Shown: positions 20,996-30,953 of the stretch, in pieces
How positions within the stretch are numbered: position 1 is the first letter of the stretch
How the letters are laid out: each line of letters opens with the position of its first letter
Origin: an uncultured Bacteroidales bacterium
GTDB lineage: Bacteria > Bacteroidota > Bacteroidia > Bacteroidales > UBA932
Direction: 5' to 3'
Assembly (NCBI GenBank): GCA_946410455.1
Contig: CAMKAJ010000005.1
Coordinates: forward strand, 1-64,000
DNA: 64,000 nt
Translations under genes and position numbers: made by a program
The notes under the pieces: model-generated
Told to the model about the DNA's origin: nothing
Databases searched by the model: none
What the model saw: only the letters and a program-made list of their open reading frames with translations

Positions 20996-21758
20996 GCGTA
21001 GTACTTGGAGCCTCCCTTACGTCATCTTCCTGGTGGTGTTCGTGGTGCTGCCTCTGTTGCTCATCGTATTGTATGCGTTCCAGGATGGTTCGGGGCACTT
21101 TACCCTGGCCAACATAGGGCGTTTCTTTACCGATTCGGACTCCTTGCAGACATTTGCATTATCAATAGAGGTAGCAATAGAAAACACCTTGATTTGCATA
21201 TTGTTAGGATATCCTGCAGCTTGGATCCTCGCGAATCGGAACCTGAACAAGAGCGCTGTTACGGTGATGCTCTTCATAATGCCCATGTGGATCAACGCCC
21301 TCATGCGTACGCTGGCAACTGCGGAGCTCTTCAACGTGCTCGGAATCACCCTTGGCAAAGGCACCCTTCTCTTCGGTATGGTCTATGACTATATCCCTTT
21401 CATGGTATATCCCATCTACAACATCCTTCTCAAGATGGACAAGTCTTACGCCGAGGCAGCAGAAGACCTGGGCGCCACCCCCTGGAAGGTGTTCTGGAAG
21501 GTTACAGTGCCTCTTTCCATGCCGGGCGTGATGAGCGGCGTGCTGATGGTCTTTATGCCCACGGTGAGCACGTTCGCCATTTCCGAGTTCCTCACCAACA
21601 ACAAGATAAAGCTCTTCGGTACCATCATTCAGGAGAACATCAATTCGTCTATGTGGAACTACGGTGCAGCCCTGGCTTTCATCATGCTGGTGATTATAGG
21701 CATTACCACTTTGTTCGGAAACAATGACCAGGCAGAAGCCGAAGGAGGGCTGATATGA
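20988..21758 (+). CDS. potB: Spermidine/putrescine ABC permease
   Basis: [28 protein letters not shown] motif. Confidence 0.9.
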   Translation: MVKRSTWSLPYVIFLVVFVVLPLLLIVLYAFQDGSGHFTLANIGRFFTDSDSLQTFALSIEVAIENTLICILLGYPAAWILANRNLNKSAVTVMLFIMPMWINALMRTLATAELFNVLGITLGKGTLLFGMVYDYIPFMVYPIYNILLKMDKSYAEAAEDLGATPWKVFWKVTVPLSMPGVMSGVLMVFMPTVSTFAISEFLTNNKIKLFGTIIQENINSSMWNYGAALAFIMLVIIGITTLFGNNDQAEAEGGLI

Positions 21759-22561
21759 TGAAGAAAGTTCTTGCAAAATGCTACCTCTGGCTGCTGCTGG
21801 CTATGCTTTATGCGCCGCTGCTCTTCATCGCCGTATTTTCATTCACCGAGTCCAAGGTGCTGGGAAGCTGGACAGGCTTCTCTACCAAGCTCTACCAGAA
21901 CCTCTTTACCGGGGGAGTCAGCGGCGGCTCTGCGCTGCTGGCGGCTGTAGAGAATACCCTTCTGATTGCCCTTATTGCTGCGGCTTTCTCTACCGTGCTT
22001 GGTACTGTAGCCGCCATCGGCATCCATAACCTCAAGGGGCGCAAAAAGCAGACTGTGCAGTTTCTCAACAACATCCCGATGATCAACCCGGACATCATAA
22101 CCGGTGTTTCACTGTTCTTGCTCTTTGTGTTCCTGGGTGTGTCGCAGGGATATGCTACGGTAGTGCTTGCGCATATTACCTTCTGCACTCCTTATGTGGT
22201 CCTGAGCGTGCTTCCCAAGCTCTCGCAGATGAATCCCAATATTTATGAAGCTGCGCTCGACCTTGGTGCAACTCCGGCCCAGGCCCTTCGCAAGGTGCTG
22301 ATTCCTGAGCTGCGTCCCGGTATGATTTCTGGCTTTATCCTGGCCTTTACCATGTCGCTGGACGACTTTGCAGTTACCTTCTTTACAAGGGGGACAGTGG
22401 GTCTGGATACGCTTTCTACCTACATTTACACCGATGCACGCAAGGGCGGTCTTACGCCTGAGCTGCGTCCCCTCATGACAATTATTTTCTTGCTTGTACT
22501 TATCCTCCTTGTGGTTATCAACATCAGGCAGGATAGAGCCAATAAAAAAGTAAAACGCTGA
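21755..22561 (+). CDS. potC: Spermidine/putrescine ABC permease
   Basis: EAALDLGATPAQALRKVLIPELRPG EAA motif. Confidence 0.9.
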   Translation: MMKKVLAKCYLWLLLAMLYAPLLFIAVFSFTESKVLGSWTGFSTKLYQNLFTGGVSGGSALLAAVENTLLIALIAAAFSTVLGTVAAIGIHNLKGRKKQTVQFLNNIPMINPDIITGVSLFLLFVFLGVSQGYATVVLAHITFCTPYVVLSVLPKLSQMNPNIYEAALDLGATPAQALRKVLIPELRPGMISGFILAFTMSLDDFAVTFFTRGTVGLDTLSTYIYTDARKGGLTPELRPLMTIIFLLVLILLVVINIRQDRANKKVKR

Positions 22562-23868
22562 TGAAAAGAACATTTGCATTCCTTGCAGCAGCCCTGCTGC
22601 TCTGTGCCTGCGGGCAAGACAGGAGCCAGATTCTCAAAGTGTACAACTGGTCATCCTACATTGATGAATCTGTGATTCCCGAGTTCGAGAGCTGGTACGA
22701 AGAACAGACCGGCGAACCCGTGCACGTGATTTACCAGACTTTCGATGTCAACGAAACCATGCTCGCAAAGATAGAGAAGGGGCACGAAGACTTTGATGTG
22801 GTATGCCCTTCAGATTATATCATCGAGCGCATGCTCCGCAGCGACCTGCTGCTGCCCATAGACCGCGACTTCGGCGCTACCCCCAACTACATAGACGACA
22901 ACCTGTCGCCGTATATCCGCGAGGTGTTCGGCAAGATAGGTGGTAGCGGAAAAGATGCACGCGACTACTCCGTGGGCTATATGTGGGGCACAACAGGTAT
23001 CCTGTACAACGCTAAGTACGTAACGGATGAGGAGGCTTCCAGCTGGGATATTCTGCGCAACCCCAAGTTCGCAGAGAAGATGCTTCTCAAGGATTCTCCG
23101 CGCGATGTTTTCTCCCAGATTATCATCTACCTGCGCCAGGCCGAGCTCGACATGGGAGAAGTCACCCTGGACGAGTTGATGCTTGATTCCTCAGACAAGG
23201 CCCTTGCAGATGTAGAAGCTTATATGAAGCAGGTTAAGCCGCTCGTAGCAGGCTGGGAGGCCGATTTTGGCAAGGAACAGATGACCCAGGAGCGCGCATG
23301 GCTCAACCTAACCTGGAGCGGAGATGCCGTGTGGGCTATAGAGGAGGGCAAAGAGGTTAATGTTGACCTTCGCTTCTCTCTACCCAAGGAAGGCTTTACT
23401 GTATGGTTCGACGGCTGGGTGATCCCCAAGTACGCAAAGAATACCAAGGCTGCCAAGTACTGGATCAACTTCATGAGCCGTCCCGACATTGTAATCCGCA
23501 ACGTGGATGTTACCGGCTATGTGTCCGTGAGCGGTGCTCCCGAGGTTATAGAGGCCTTTACCGACGAGGCATACGAGCCCCTCGACCTTTCCTATTTCTT
23601 CAGCCCTGCCGATACTGCTGTTTGCGCCAATCCTGTGCTCTATCCCGACCGTAAGGACATAGAGCGCAGCACCCTGGAGCACGATTGGGGCGAGCGTACT
23701 CCCCAGCTTGTGGAGATGTGGTCCCGCGTGAAAGGCGAGAGCGCCAACGCCATGACGATAGTGGTTATTGCAGTTGCATTGCTGGCTATCTTGGCTTCAC
23801 TGGTTTACACCAAGTTCTTCTCCCGCAAGGCACGCGGCCGCCAGGCTGTAAAGCGTCACCGCAGATAA
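22561..23868 (+). CDS. potD: Spermidine/putrescine-binding lipoprotein with C-terminal TM segment
   Basis: Lipobox LLLCACGQ, LKVYNWSSYIDESVIPEFE; terminal TM IVVIAVALLAILASLVYTKFF. Confidence 0.88.
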   Translation: MKRTFAFLAAALLLCACGQDRSQILKVYNWSSYIDESVIPEFESWYEEQTGEPVHVIYQTFDVNETMLAKIEKGHEDFDVVCPSDYIIERMLRSDLLLPIDRDFGATPNYIDDNLSPYIREVFGKIGGSGKDARDYSVGYMWGTTGILYNAKYVTDEEASSWDILRNPKFAEKMLLKDSPRDVFSQIIIYLRQAELDMGEVTLDELMLDSSDKALADVEAYMKQVKPLVAGWEADFGKEQMTQERAWLNLTWSGDAVWAIEEGKEVNVDLRFSLPKEGFTVWFDGWVIPKYAKNTKAAKYWINFMSRPDIVIRNVDVTGYVSVSGAPEVIEAFTDEAYEPLDLSYFFSPADTAVCANPVLYPDRKDIERSTLEHDWGERTPQLVEMWSRVKGESANAMTIVVIAVALLAILASLVYTKFFSRKARGRQAVKRHRR

Positions 23869-23871
23869 TTA

Positions 23872-24972
23872 TTACTTCGGGGCCAGCTTGTAGAGTACGG
23901 CGGCGATTGCCATATAAACAAAGTTTGGCAACCACAAGGCCAATCCTGCAGGCAAGGTGCCTGTGAAGACAAACATCTCGCTGAACTTCAGGAACAAGAT
24001 GTAAAGGAAGGCGAGACCAATACCCAGAGCGAGGTTGAATCCTATTCCGCCTCGCTTTTTCTTGCTCGTAAGCGCCACTGCCATAATGGTAAGAATGAAG
24101 GCAGAGAAGGGGAGGGTCATGCGCCGGTTCTTCTCTATCTGGGCGTACATTACATTGGAGTCGCCGCGCATCTTCTGAGTGTCGATGAGGGCATTCAGCT
24201 CGCTGCGGGTCAGGGTCTCAACGGTTTTCTGGTTGCGGTAGAAGTCGCTGAGCTTAAGGGCGATTACGGTATCCATCTGGTCTCCGCAGCGCACCTTGTC
24301 TTCCAGGCCTCCGGTAAACTCGCGCAGGAACCAGCGGCGCAGGTGCCATCCGTCAATGGTGCTGTCCCATACGGCCGATTCGGCAGACAACTTGGAAACC
24401 ATCTGGTTGTTCTCTATGGTTTCCAGGGTGAACTTATACGCAGTGTTGTTGTATGCGCTGAACGACTGTACGAACACGAATTGTCCGGGAGCAATCTGGT
24501 AGTGGACGTTGTTGCGGCTGTACTTCGTATAATTGTAGTGCGTATCCACGTACTTGGTCTCAAAGTCCACCCTGGTTGCGTTGGAACGCGGAATAACATA
24601 CAGGTTGAGACCCAGAGAGAGCAGGGCGATGAAGGCGGCGGATACCACGTACGGAACCATCATCCGGTGGAAGCTCACGCCTCCGGAGAGAATTGCTATG
24701 ATTTCTGAGTTCGCGGCCATCCTGGAGGTGAAGAATATCACCGTGATGAACACGAACAGGGGTGAGAACATGTTGATGAAGTAGGGAATGAAGTTTATGT
24801 AGTAGTCCAGGACGATGGACTTAAGCGAAACTTCATGCTCCACGAAGTTCTCTATCTTTTCTGAAATGTCGAAGATAATCACTATGCCGATGATTATCAG
24901 CAGCGCAATGAAGAATGTCGAGAGGAACTTCGACATTATGTAGCGGTCCAGTATCTTCGGTTTCAGACTCAT
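23872..24972 (-). CDS. LptF/LptG (YjgP/YjgQ) family permease
   Basis: ILDRYIMSKFLSTFFIALLIIIGIVIIFDISEKI and C-terminal TM set. Confidence 0.85.
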   Translation of the reverse strand: MSLKPKILDRYIMSKFLSTFFIALLIIIGIVIIFDISEKIENFVEHEVSLKSIVLDYYINFIPYFINMFSPLFVFITVIFFTSRMAANSEIIAILSGGVSFHRMMVPYVVSAAFIALLSLGLNLYVIPRSNATRVDFETKYVDTHYNYTKYSRNNVHYQIAPGQFVFVQSFSAYNNTAYKFTLETIENNQMVSKLSAESAVWDSTIDGWHLRRWFLREFTGGLEDKVRCGDQMDTVIALKLSDFYRNQKTVETLTRSELNALIDTQKMRGDSNVMYAQIEKNRRMTLPFSAFILTIMAVALTSKKKRGGIGFNLALGIGLAFLYILFLKFSEMFVFTGTLPAGLALWLPNFVYMAIAAVLYKLAPK

Positions 24973-26102
24973 ATCCTTTGGCTAACTCGTTTTACGGCGT
25001 CTTCTTTCCAGGCCGCAAAGTCTCCGGCCTCTATATGGGCGCGTGCCTGTCGCACCACGTCCAGGTAGAAAGCCAGGTTGTGCTCGCTGGCCAGCATTGC
25101 GGCAAACATCTCGCCGGCTACGAACAGGTGGTGCAGGTAAGCCCTGGAGTAGCTGTGGTCTGCAAATGATGTGCCCTTGGGGTCGATGGGGGAGAAATCA
25201 TCCGCCCATTTGGCATTGCGCATGTTCATAATGCCGTCCCAGGTGAAGAGCATTCCGTTGCGCCCGTTGCGGGTAGGCATTACGCAATCGAACATATCAA
25301 CGCCTCTGGCGATACCCTCCAGCAGGTTGGCGGGGGTGCCTACTCCCATGAGGTAGCGGGCTCTGTCTTGCGGTATTACTGGGTCCAGCACCTCCAGCAT
25401 TTCGTACATCACTTCCGTGGGCTCTCCTACTGCCAGTCCGCCGATGGCGATTCCGGCTTCGGAGAATTGCAGGGCATGTTCGGCCGCCTGCACGCGCAGG
25501 TCGGGGTATGTGCAGCCCTGGATTATGGGGAAGAAAGTCTGGGCATGTCCGTACAGGGGCTCGGTCTCCTTGAAGTGGGCGGCGTAGCGCTCCAGCCAGT
25601 CCTGGGTGAGCTTGAGCGACTTTGCAGCGTAGCTGCGGTCTGCATCGCCGGGGCAGCATTCGTCCAGAGCCATCATTATGTCGGCGCCGATAATGCGCTG
25701 GGTGTCAACGTTATTCTCGGGCGTGAACAGGTGCCGGGAACCGTCTATGTGCGACTGGAAGCGGCACCCTTCCGGGGTAATCTTACGTATCTTGCTGAGG
25801 CTGAACACTTGGAATCCTCCGCTGTCGGTAAGAATCGGGCGGTCCCAGTTCTCGAAGCGGTGAAGGCCGCCTGCGCGCCTAAGGATGTCGAGCCCGGGGC
25901 GAAGGTAGAGGTGATAGGTGTTGCCAAGAATGATCTCGGCATTTATGTCTTCTTTTAAGTCCCTGTGCCACACGCCTTTGACGGAACCCACCGTGCCCAC
26001 GGGCATGAAAATGGGGGTGCGTATCTCACCATGGTCGGTGTAGAGTACGCCGGTGCGGGCGGATGAACCGGGATCTTTACTTGTTCTGACGAACTTGAAC
26101 AT
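24969..26102 (-). CDS. tgt: Queuine tRNA-ribosyltransferase
   Basis: FMPVGTVGSVKG, ILTDSGGFQVFSL, VGEPTEVMYEMLE; start set at MFKFVRTSKDPG. Confidence 0.92.
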   Translation of the reverse strand: MFKFVRTSKDPGSSARTGVLYTDHGEIRTPIFMPVGTVGSVKGVWHRDLKEDINAEIILGNTYHLYLRPGLDILRRAGGLHRFENWDRPILTDSGGFQVFSLSKIRKITPEGCRFQSHIDGSRHLFTPENNVDTQRIIGADIMMALDECCPGDADRSYAAKSLKLTQDWLERYAAHFKETEPLYGHAQTFFPIIQGCTYPDLRVQAAEHALQFSEAGIAIGGLAVGEPTEVMYEMLEVLDPVIPQDRARYLMGVGTPANLLEGIARGVDMFDCVMPTRNGRNGMLFTWDGIMNMRNAKWADDFSPIDPKGTSFADHSYSRAYLHHLFVAGEMFAAMLASEHNLAFYLDVVRQARAHIEAGDFAAWKEDAVKRVSQRI

Positions 26103-26126
26103 AGTGCAAAAGTACGGAAAAAATAT

Positions 26127-26134
26127 TATATTTG
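26127..26134 (+). promoter_or_regulatory. -7 box TATATTTG for MFS gene
   Basis: TAnnTTTG. Confidence 0.5.
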
Positions 26135-26173
26135 TGTGTTTGGCCGCATAATAACAATAAAGCATATAGACAA

Positions 26174-27451
26174 ATGAAAAACAAACAGCTCGTTTTCAGG
26201 CTCATCCTGATGCTCTTCCTGGAGTTTGCCGTGTGGGGTGCTTACCTTACTTCCCTTGGCCGCTACCTCGGCAACATAGGCCTCGGCTCCCAGATCAAGT
26301 GGTTCTTTGCAATGCAGGGCATTGTTTCTATCTTCATGCCCACGCTCATGGGTATTCTTGCCGACAAGAAAATGGAGGCCCAGAAAGTGCTTTCCCTATG
26401 TCATGGGATTGCCGGACTTGCAATGGCAGGAGCAGGTGTGTATTGCATGAGCGCAGGAGCAGCAGTACAGTTTGCACCTCTGTTTGTCCTCTACAGCATC
26501 AGCGTGGCCTTCTTCATGCCCACCATCGCACTGGTTAACTCTGTGTCTTACAATGCTATGGCAAAGGCCGGGATGGACCCCGTAAAGGATTTCCCTCCCA
26601 TCCGTGTGTTCGGTACGGTGGGCTTCATCTGCAGCATGCTCTTGACCAACTTCCTGCATATCGGAGGAGTTGCCATGCAGGATTCTTACACCCAGCTATT
26701 TTCTTCAGGTGTCCTTTCGCTTGTGCTCTGCGGATACGCGCTCACAATGCCTGCCTGCCCTGTAGACAAGAGCAAGAAGAGCGAGAGCCTTGCAGAGGCA
26801 TTCGGCCTCAAGGCCTTCAGTCTTTTCAAGAACGGTCAGTTTGCTATTTTCTTCATATTCTCAATGCTGCTGGGTGCATCTCTTCAGATTACTAACGGCT
26901 ATGCAAATACCTTCCTTGGCTCTTTTGCTGCAGATCCTGCGCTTGCAAATACTTTCGCCGTCAAGAATTCCAACGCGCTTATCGCTATTTCGCAGGCTTC
27001 CGAGACCCTTTGTATCTTGCTGATTCCCTTTGCAATGAAGAAATTCGGAATCAAGAAGGTGATGCTTATCGCTATGTTTGCCTGGGTGTTCCGCTTTGCT
27101 TTCTTCGGACTCGGTAATCCCGCAATGCCCGGCGTGCTGCTCTTCGTTCTGAGCTGCATCGTTTACGGTTTTGCATTCGACTTCTTCAATATTTCCGGCT
27201 CCCTTTACGTTGAGCAGAATGCTGCTGAGGATATCCGCTCCAGCGCCCAGGGCCTCTTTATGATGATGACCAACGGCTTCGGTGCAACTATCGGAACCCT
27301 TGCCGCCGGTGCTGTGGTGGATGCATGCGATGTGTTTAATACTCCTTCCAACTGGCCTATGGCGTGGTATATATTCGCCGGCTATGCCTGTGTGGTGGGC
27401 ATTCTCTTTGCCATCCTGTTCAAGGATCCTCAGAAAAAGATTGCAGCGTAA
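26174..27451 (+). CDS. MFS transporter, nucleoside-permease-like
   Basis: 12-TM pattern, [18 protein letters not shown] resembling NupG family. Confidence 0.75.
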   Translation: MKNKQLVFRLILMLFLEFAVWGAYLTSLGRYLGNIGLGSQIKWFFAMQGIVSIFMPTLMGILADKKMEAQKVLSLCHGIAGLAMAGAGVYCMSAGAAVQFAPLFVLYSISVAFFMPTIALVNSVSYNAMAKAGMDPVKDFPPIRVFGTVGFICSMLLTNFLHIGGVAMQDSYTQLFSSGVLSLVLCGYALTMPACPVDKSKKSESLAEAFGLKAFSLFKNGQFAIFFIFSMLLGASLQITNGYANTFLGSFAADPALANTFAVKNSNALIAISQASETLCILLIPFAMKKFGIKKVMLIAMFAWVFRFAFFGLGNPAMPGVLLFVLSCIVYGFAFDFFNISGSLYVEQNAAEDIRSSAQGLFMMMTNGFGATIGTLAAGAVVDACDVFNTPSNWPMAWYIFAGYACVVGILFAILFKDPQKKIAA

Positions 27452-27885
27452 TGAAGGTCAAGGTTATTAACCGGAGCTGCAATGCGCTCCCGGAGTACGC
27501 TACAGAGCTTTCTGCCGGACTTGACGTGCGGGCTTCAAACGAGGATCCTATCGTTCTTAAACCCCTTGGCAGGGCAATGGTGCCTACCGGGCTGTTTCTT
27601 GAGATTCCTGCCGGGTACGAAGTGCAGGTGCGGCCTCGTAGCGGTCTTGCCGCCAAGAATGGGATTACTGTGTTGAACGCCCCCGGAACGGTAGATGCAG
27701 ACTACAGGGGCGAGGTGTGCGTGATTTTGGTGAACCTTTCCGATGAGCCTTTCGTGATAGAGAAAGGGGAGAGGGTGGCACAGCTGGTGCTTGCCCGTCA
27801 TGAGCGGGTGGAGTGGGAGCCGGTGGATGAGCTGGGCGATACGGCTCGTGGTGCAGGCGGATTTGGCAGTACGGGTGTGAAATGA
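27451..27885 (+). CDS. dut: dUTP diphosphatase
   Basis: [42 protein letters not shown]. Confidence 0.95.
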   Translation: MKVKVINRSCNALPEYATELSAGLDVRASNEDPIVLKPLGRAMVPTGLFLEIPAGYEVQVRPRSGLAAKNGITVLNAPGTVDADYRGEVCVILVNLSDEPFVIEKGERVAQLVLARHERVEWEPVDELGDTARGAGGFGSTGVK

Positions 27886-29288
27886 AAGAATTATACGATT
27901 TGTATTGCAGCTGCGGCGGCCGGGTTACTACGGATAGCCGTGCAATCAGCGGCGGGGAGATGTTCTTCGCACTGCGTGGAGAGAACTTCGACGGTAATGA
28001 GTTTGCCGTCAAGGCTTTGGCGGACGGTGCGGTCTGGGCTGTCGTGAACGATGATGCCGATTTGCCTGCCGATGACCGCCTAATACGGGTAGAAGATCCG
28101 CTTACGACTTTGCGCGACCTTGCCGTTTGGCATCGTACGCATGTGCGTGGCGGCAAGTTGCCGGTTATCGGGCTTACGGGCACCAACGGCAAGACTACGA
28201 CCAAGAACCTGATAGAGGCGGTGCTGTCGCGCAAGTTCAAGGTAACTGCTACCAAGGGCAACCTGAACAACGATATCGGTGTGCCTCTGAGCTTGCTCTC
28301 CATTACTCCGGAGACAGAGATTGCGGTTATCGAGATGGGGGCAAACCATCCCGACGATATTGAGAAGCTTGTGCGGGTGTCGCAGCCCGACTACGGACTC
28401 ATTACCAATGTGGGCCGTGCGCATTTGCTTGGCTTCGGTTCCTTTGAGGGCGTGAAGCAGGCCAAGGGGGCGCTCTACCGTTGGCTGGGCTCGCGTCCTG
28501 GAAGCCTTGTCTTTATCAACGAAGACGATGCCGAGCTGCGCGGAATGGCCGCCGGCCTGCCGTGCCATTTCTTTGGCTACGGACTTGATTATCAGAAGGC
28601 CGAGCTGCTGCCTACGACTCCCGAGGCTCCTTTCCTGAGTCTGAAACTGCGTGATTGCGAGGTGCATACTCAGCTTGTAGGGTCTTATAATGCTGCCAAT
28701 GTGCTTGCGGCTTTGGCCGTCGGCGATTATTTTGGTGTTCCTCGTGCAGAGGCTGTTGCTGCGATTGAGGCTTTCGTTCCTGCCAACCAGCGTTCGCAGA
28801 TGGTTCGTACCGAGCGTAATACTCTGATTGTGGATGCTTACAACGCAAACCCTTCGTCGATGAGGGCTGCGCTGGAGAATTTTGCTGCACTTCAGGCGCC
28901 TTGCAAGCTTGCTTTGCTGGGTGATATGCGCGAACTTGGTGCAGAGTCGGTGGCCGAGCATGCGAAGGTGGTGGAGCAGCTGCGCGCTGCCGGCATCCCT
29001 GCCATCCTGGTGGGGGAGGAGTTCGCCAAGGCGCTCGAAGCTTCTGGCAGCGCGGCGCTCGGGCAGCAAGCCTCACCGGCTACGTCCATTCTCGCTTCGC
29101 TCCGCTCGCTGCGGCTGAGTAACGCCGGAGAGGCTTCTGCCACTCGCTCTACGCCACTGCCAGGCGGCTGCTTCCCGGATTCGGCGACACTCGCTGCCTG
29201 GCTCCACGACAACCCCGTCAGCGGCTGCGCCATCCTCGTCAAGGGTTCCCGGGGCATCCAGATGGAAAAAGTCCTCCCGGAACTATAA
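27882..29288 (+). CDS. murF: UDP-MurNAc-tripeptide--D-Ala-D-Ala ligase with C-terminal in-frame palindromic insertion
   Basis: [33 protein letters not shown]-terminal [15 protein letters not shown]. Confidence 0.93.
   Translation: MKELYDLYCSCGGRVTTDSRAISGGEMFFALRGENFDGNEFAVKALADGAVWAVVNDDADLPADDRLIRVEDPLTTLRDLAVWHRTHVRGGKLPVIGLTGTNGKTTTKNLIEAVLSRKFKVTATKGNLNNDIGVPLSLLSITPETEIAVIEMGANHPDDIEKLVRVSQPDYGLITNVGRAHLLGFGSFEGVKQAKGALYRWLGSRPGSLVFINEDDAELRGMAAGLPCHFFGYGLDYQKAELLPTTPEAPFLSLKLRDCEVHTQLVGSYNAANVLAALAVGDYFGVPRAEAVAAIEAFVPANQRSQMVRTERNTLIVDAYNANPSSMRAALENFAALQAPCKLALLGDMRELGAESVAEHAKVVEQLRAAGIPAILVGEEFAKALEASGSAALGQQASPATSILASLRSLRLSNAGEASATRSTPLPGGCFPDSATLAAWLHDNPVSGCAILVKGSRGIQMEKVLPEL
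29062..29141 (+). repeat. In-frame palindromic element (core 29076-29128) in murF
   Basis: Core ccggctacgtccattctcgcttcgctccgctcgctgcggctgagtaacgccgg, identical as reverse complement to 47864-47916; arms ggcagcaagcctca / agaggcttctgcc complementary. Confidence 0.92.
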
Positions 29289-29302
29289 CTAATAGTACAA
29301 CC

Positions 29303-30295
29303 ATGGCAGAATCCAACTTCATAGACTACGTAAAGATATACGCTGCGTCCGGGCACGGGGGCGCGGGGAGCATGCACCTTCACCGGGCTAAGTATATCCC
29401 TAAGGGAGGGCCTGACGGGGGTGACGGGGGCCGTGGTGGGCATATTATCCTTAGGGCCAATGCTCAGTTTTGGACGCTGATACATCTCAAGTACCGCAAA
29501 CACATCAAGGCCGATGACGGAGAGAAAGGGGGCGCTGCACTTTGCAAGGGCAAGAACGGTACCGACATTATCCTGGATGTTCCTGTTGGCACCGTGGTAA
29601 AAAATGCCGATACCGGAGAGCAGCTCTTCGACCTGATGACCGACGGGGAGGAGCGTATTCTCTGCCAGGGCGGCAAGGGGGGATGGGGTAACGACCACTT
29701 CAAGACAGCCACCAATCAGACTCCGCGTTATGCCCAGCCGGGCGAGGATGGAGAAGAAGGGGTATTCGTTCTGGAACTCAAGCTCCTTGCTGACGTGGGG
29801 CTCGTGGGCTTCCCGAACGCGGGTAAGTCTACGCTGCTCAGCACCATCACTTCCGCCAAGCCCAAGATTGCCTCTTATGCGTTCACTACGCTGGAGCCTA
29901 ATCTGGGGATAGTGCGCTATTTCGACGACCGTTCTTTCGTGATGGCCGATATCCCCGGAATTATTGAAGGGGCCCACGAGGGGAAGGGCATTGGTACCCG
30001 ATTCCTGCGGCATATTGAGCGCAATTCTGTGCTTCTCTTCATGGTGAGTTGTGAGGAAGACGACATCAACACCAGCTACAAGACACTGCTATCCGAGCTC
30101 AAGCTGTATAATCCGGAGCTTATGGACAAACAGCGCGTTCTGGCTATCACCAAGTGCGATATAATCGACGAAGAAATCGAGAAAGAGCTCGCAAAGAGTC
30201 TCCCCAAGCGTATCCCTCACGTTTTCATTTCTTCCGCTTCCGGCGAGGGCCTTGATAAGTTGAAAGACGAGCTATGGAAAGCCTTGCAGAAGTAG
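29303..30295 (+). CDS. obg: Obg family GTPase
   Basis: Obg fold Gly-rich N-terminus, [21 protein letters not shown]. Confidence 0.95.
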   Translation: MAESNFIDYVKIYAASGHGGAGSMHLHRAKYIPKGGPDGGDGGRGGHIILRANAQFWTLIHLKYRKHIKADDGEKGGAALCKGKNGTDIILDVPVGTVVKNADTGEQLFDLMTDGEERILCQGGKGGWGNDHFKTATNQTPRYAQPGEDGEEGVFVLELKLLADVGLVGFPNAGKSTLLSTITSAKPKIASYAFTTLEPNLGIVRYFDDRSFVMADIPGIIEGAHEGKGIGTRFLRHIERNSVLLFMVSCEEDDINTSYKTLLSELKLYNPELMDKQRVLAITKCDIIDEEIEKELAKSLPKRIPHVFISSASGEGLDKLKDELWKALQK

Positions 30296-30879
30296 GCGGC
30301 ATCCTGGGCCGGGCCGAGCAGCTCGACCGCGACCTTACGCTTGCAATCAACGCATGGCATAATCCCGTAACGGATGCCGTGTGGCATTTTTTCTCGCAGG
30401 TGCAGATATGGTACGCTATGTACCTGATTATCATTGTGTTTTTCTTTATCCGCCTGGGCTGGAAGAAGGCCCTGGTGGTAACGCTCTCATGCATCCTGTT
30501 CGTGCTAGCCTGTGACCAGTTTGCCAACCTTATTAAACACGGCGTGGCGCGCCTTCGCCCAATGGAAGATGCTGATATGCTTGCCCGTGGATTGCACATG
30601 CTTGAAGAGCACGGCGGGCTGTACGGCTTCTTCTCCGCACATGCAGCCAACAGCCTGGGCTTTGCCGTATGTTCCAGTATGGGATTCAAGAACGACCGTC
30701 GTCGCAGTTACAGGGGGTACAGCTTGTTTATCTATGTTTGGGCTATCCTTGTGGGCGTAAGCAGGGTGTTCGTTGGCAAGCATTTCCTTGGCGATGTGCT
30801 GGTGGGCTTTGCTGTAGGCGCTTTGTTTGGCTGGCTTTTCGGCAGTGTGGCCCGATTGGCCTGCAAAAAAATCGAGTAA
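30274..30879 (+). CDS. PAP2-family membrane phosphatase
   Basis: [38 protein letters not shown]. Confidence 0.85.
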   Translation: MESLAEVGGILGRAEQLDRDLTLAINAWHNPVTDAVWHFFSQVQIWYAMYLIIIVFFFIRLGWKKALVVTLSCILFVLACDQFANLIKHGVARLRPMEDADMLARGLHMLEEHGGLYGFFSAHAANSLGFAVCSSMGFKNDRRRSYRGYSLFIYVWAILVGVSRVFVGKHFLGDVLVGFAVGALFGWLFGSVARLACKKIE

Positions 30880-30953
30880 ACATTTTTGCGAATTGAGTTT
30901 TTGTTTACGCAATTTGCGCATTGCGCTTGAGTATTAATTGCTAATTTGCGAAC

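Noticed and set aside
29062-29141. Intrinsic terminator interpretation of the murF hairpin
   Set aside because: It lies inside the coding frame with no T-tract, and an identical core occurs inverted in another gene.
28892-30013. Antisense ORFs over murF/obg
   Set aside because: Antisense to conserved housekeeping genes; no start context or domain support.
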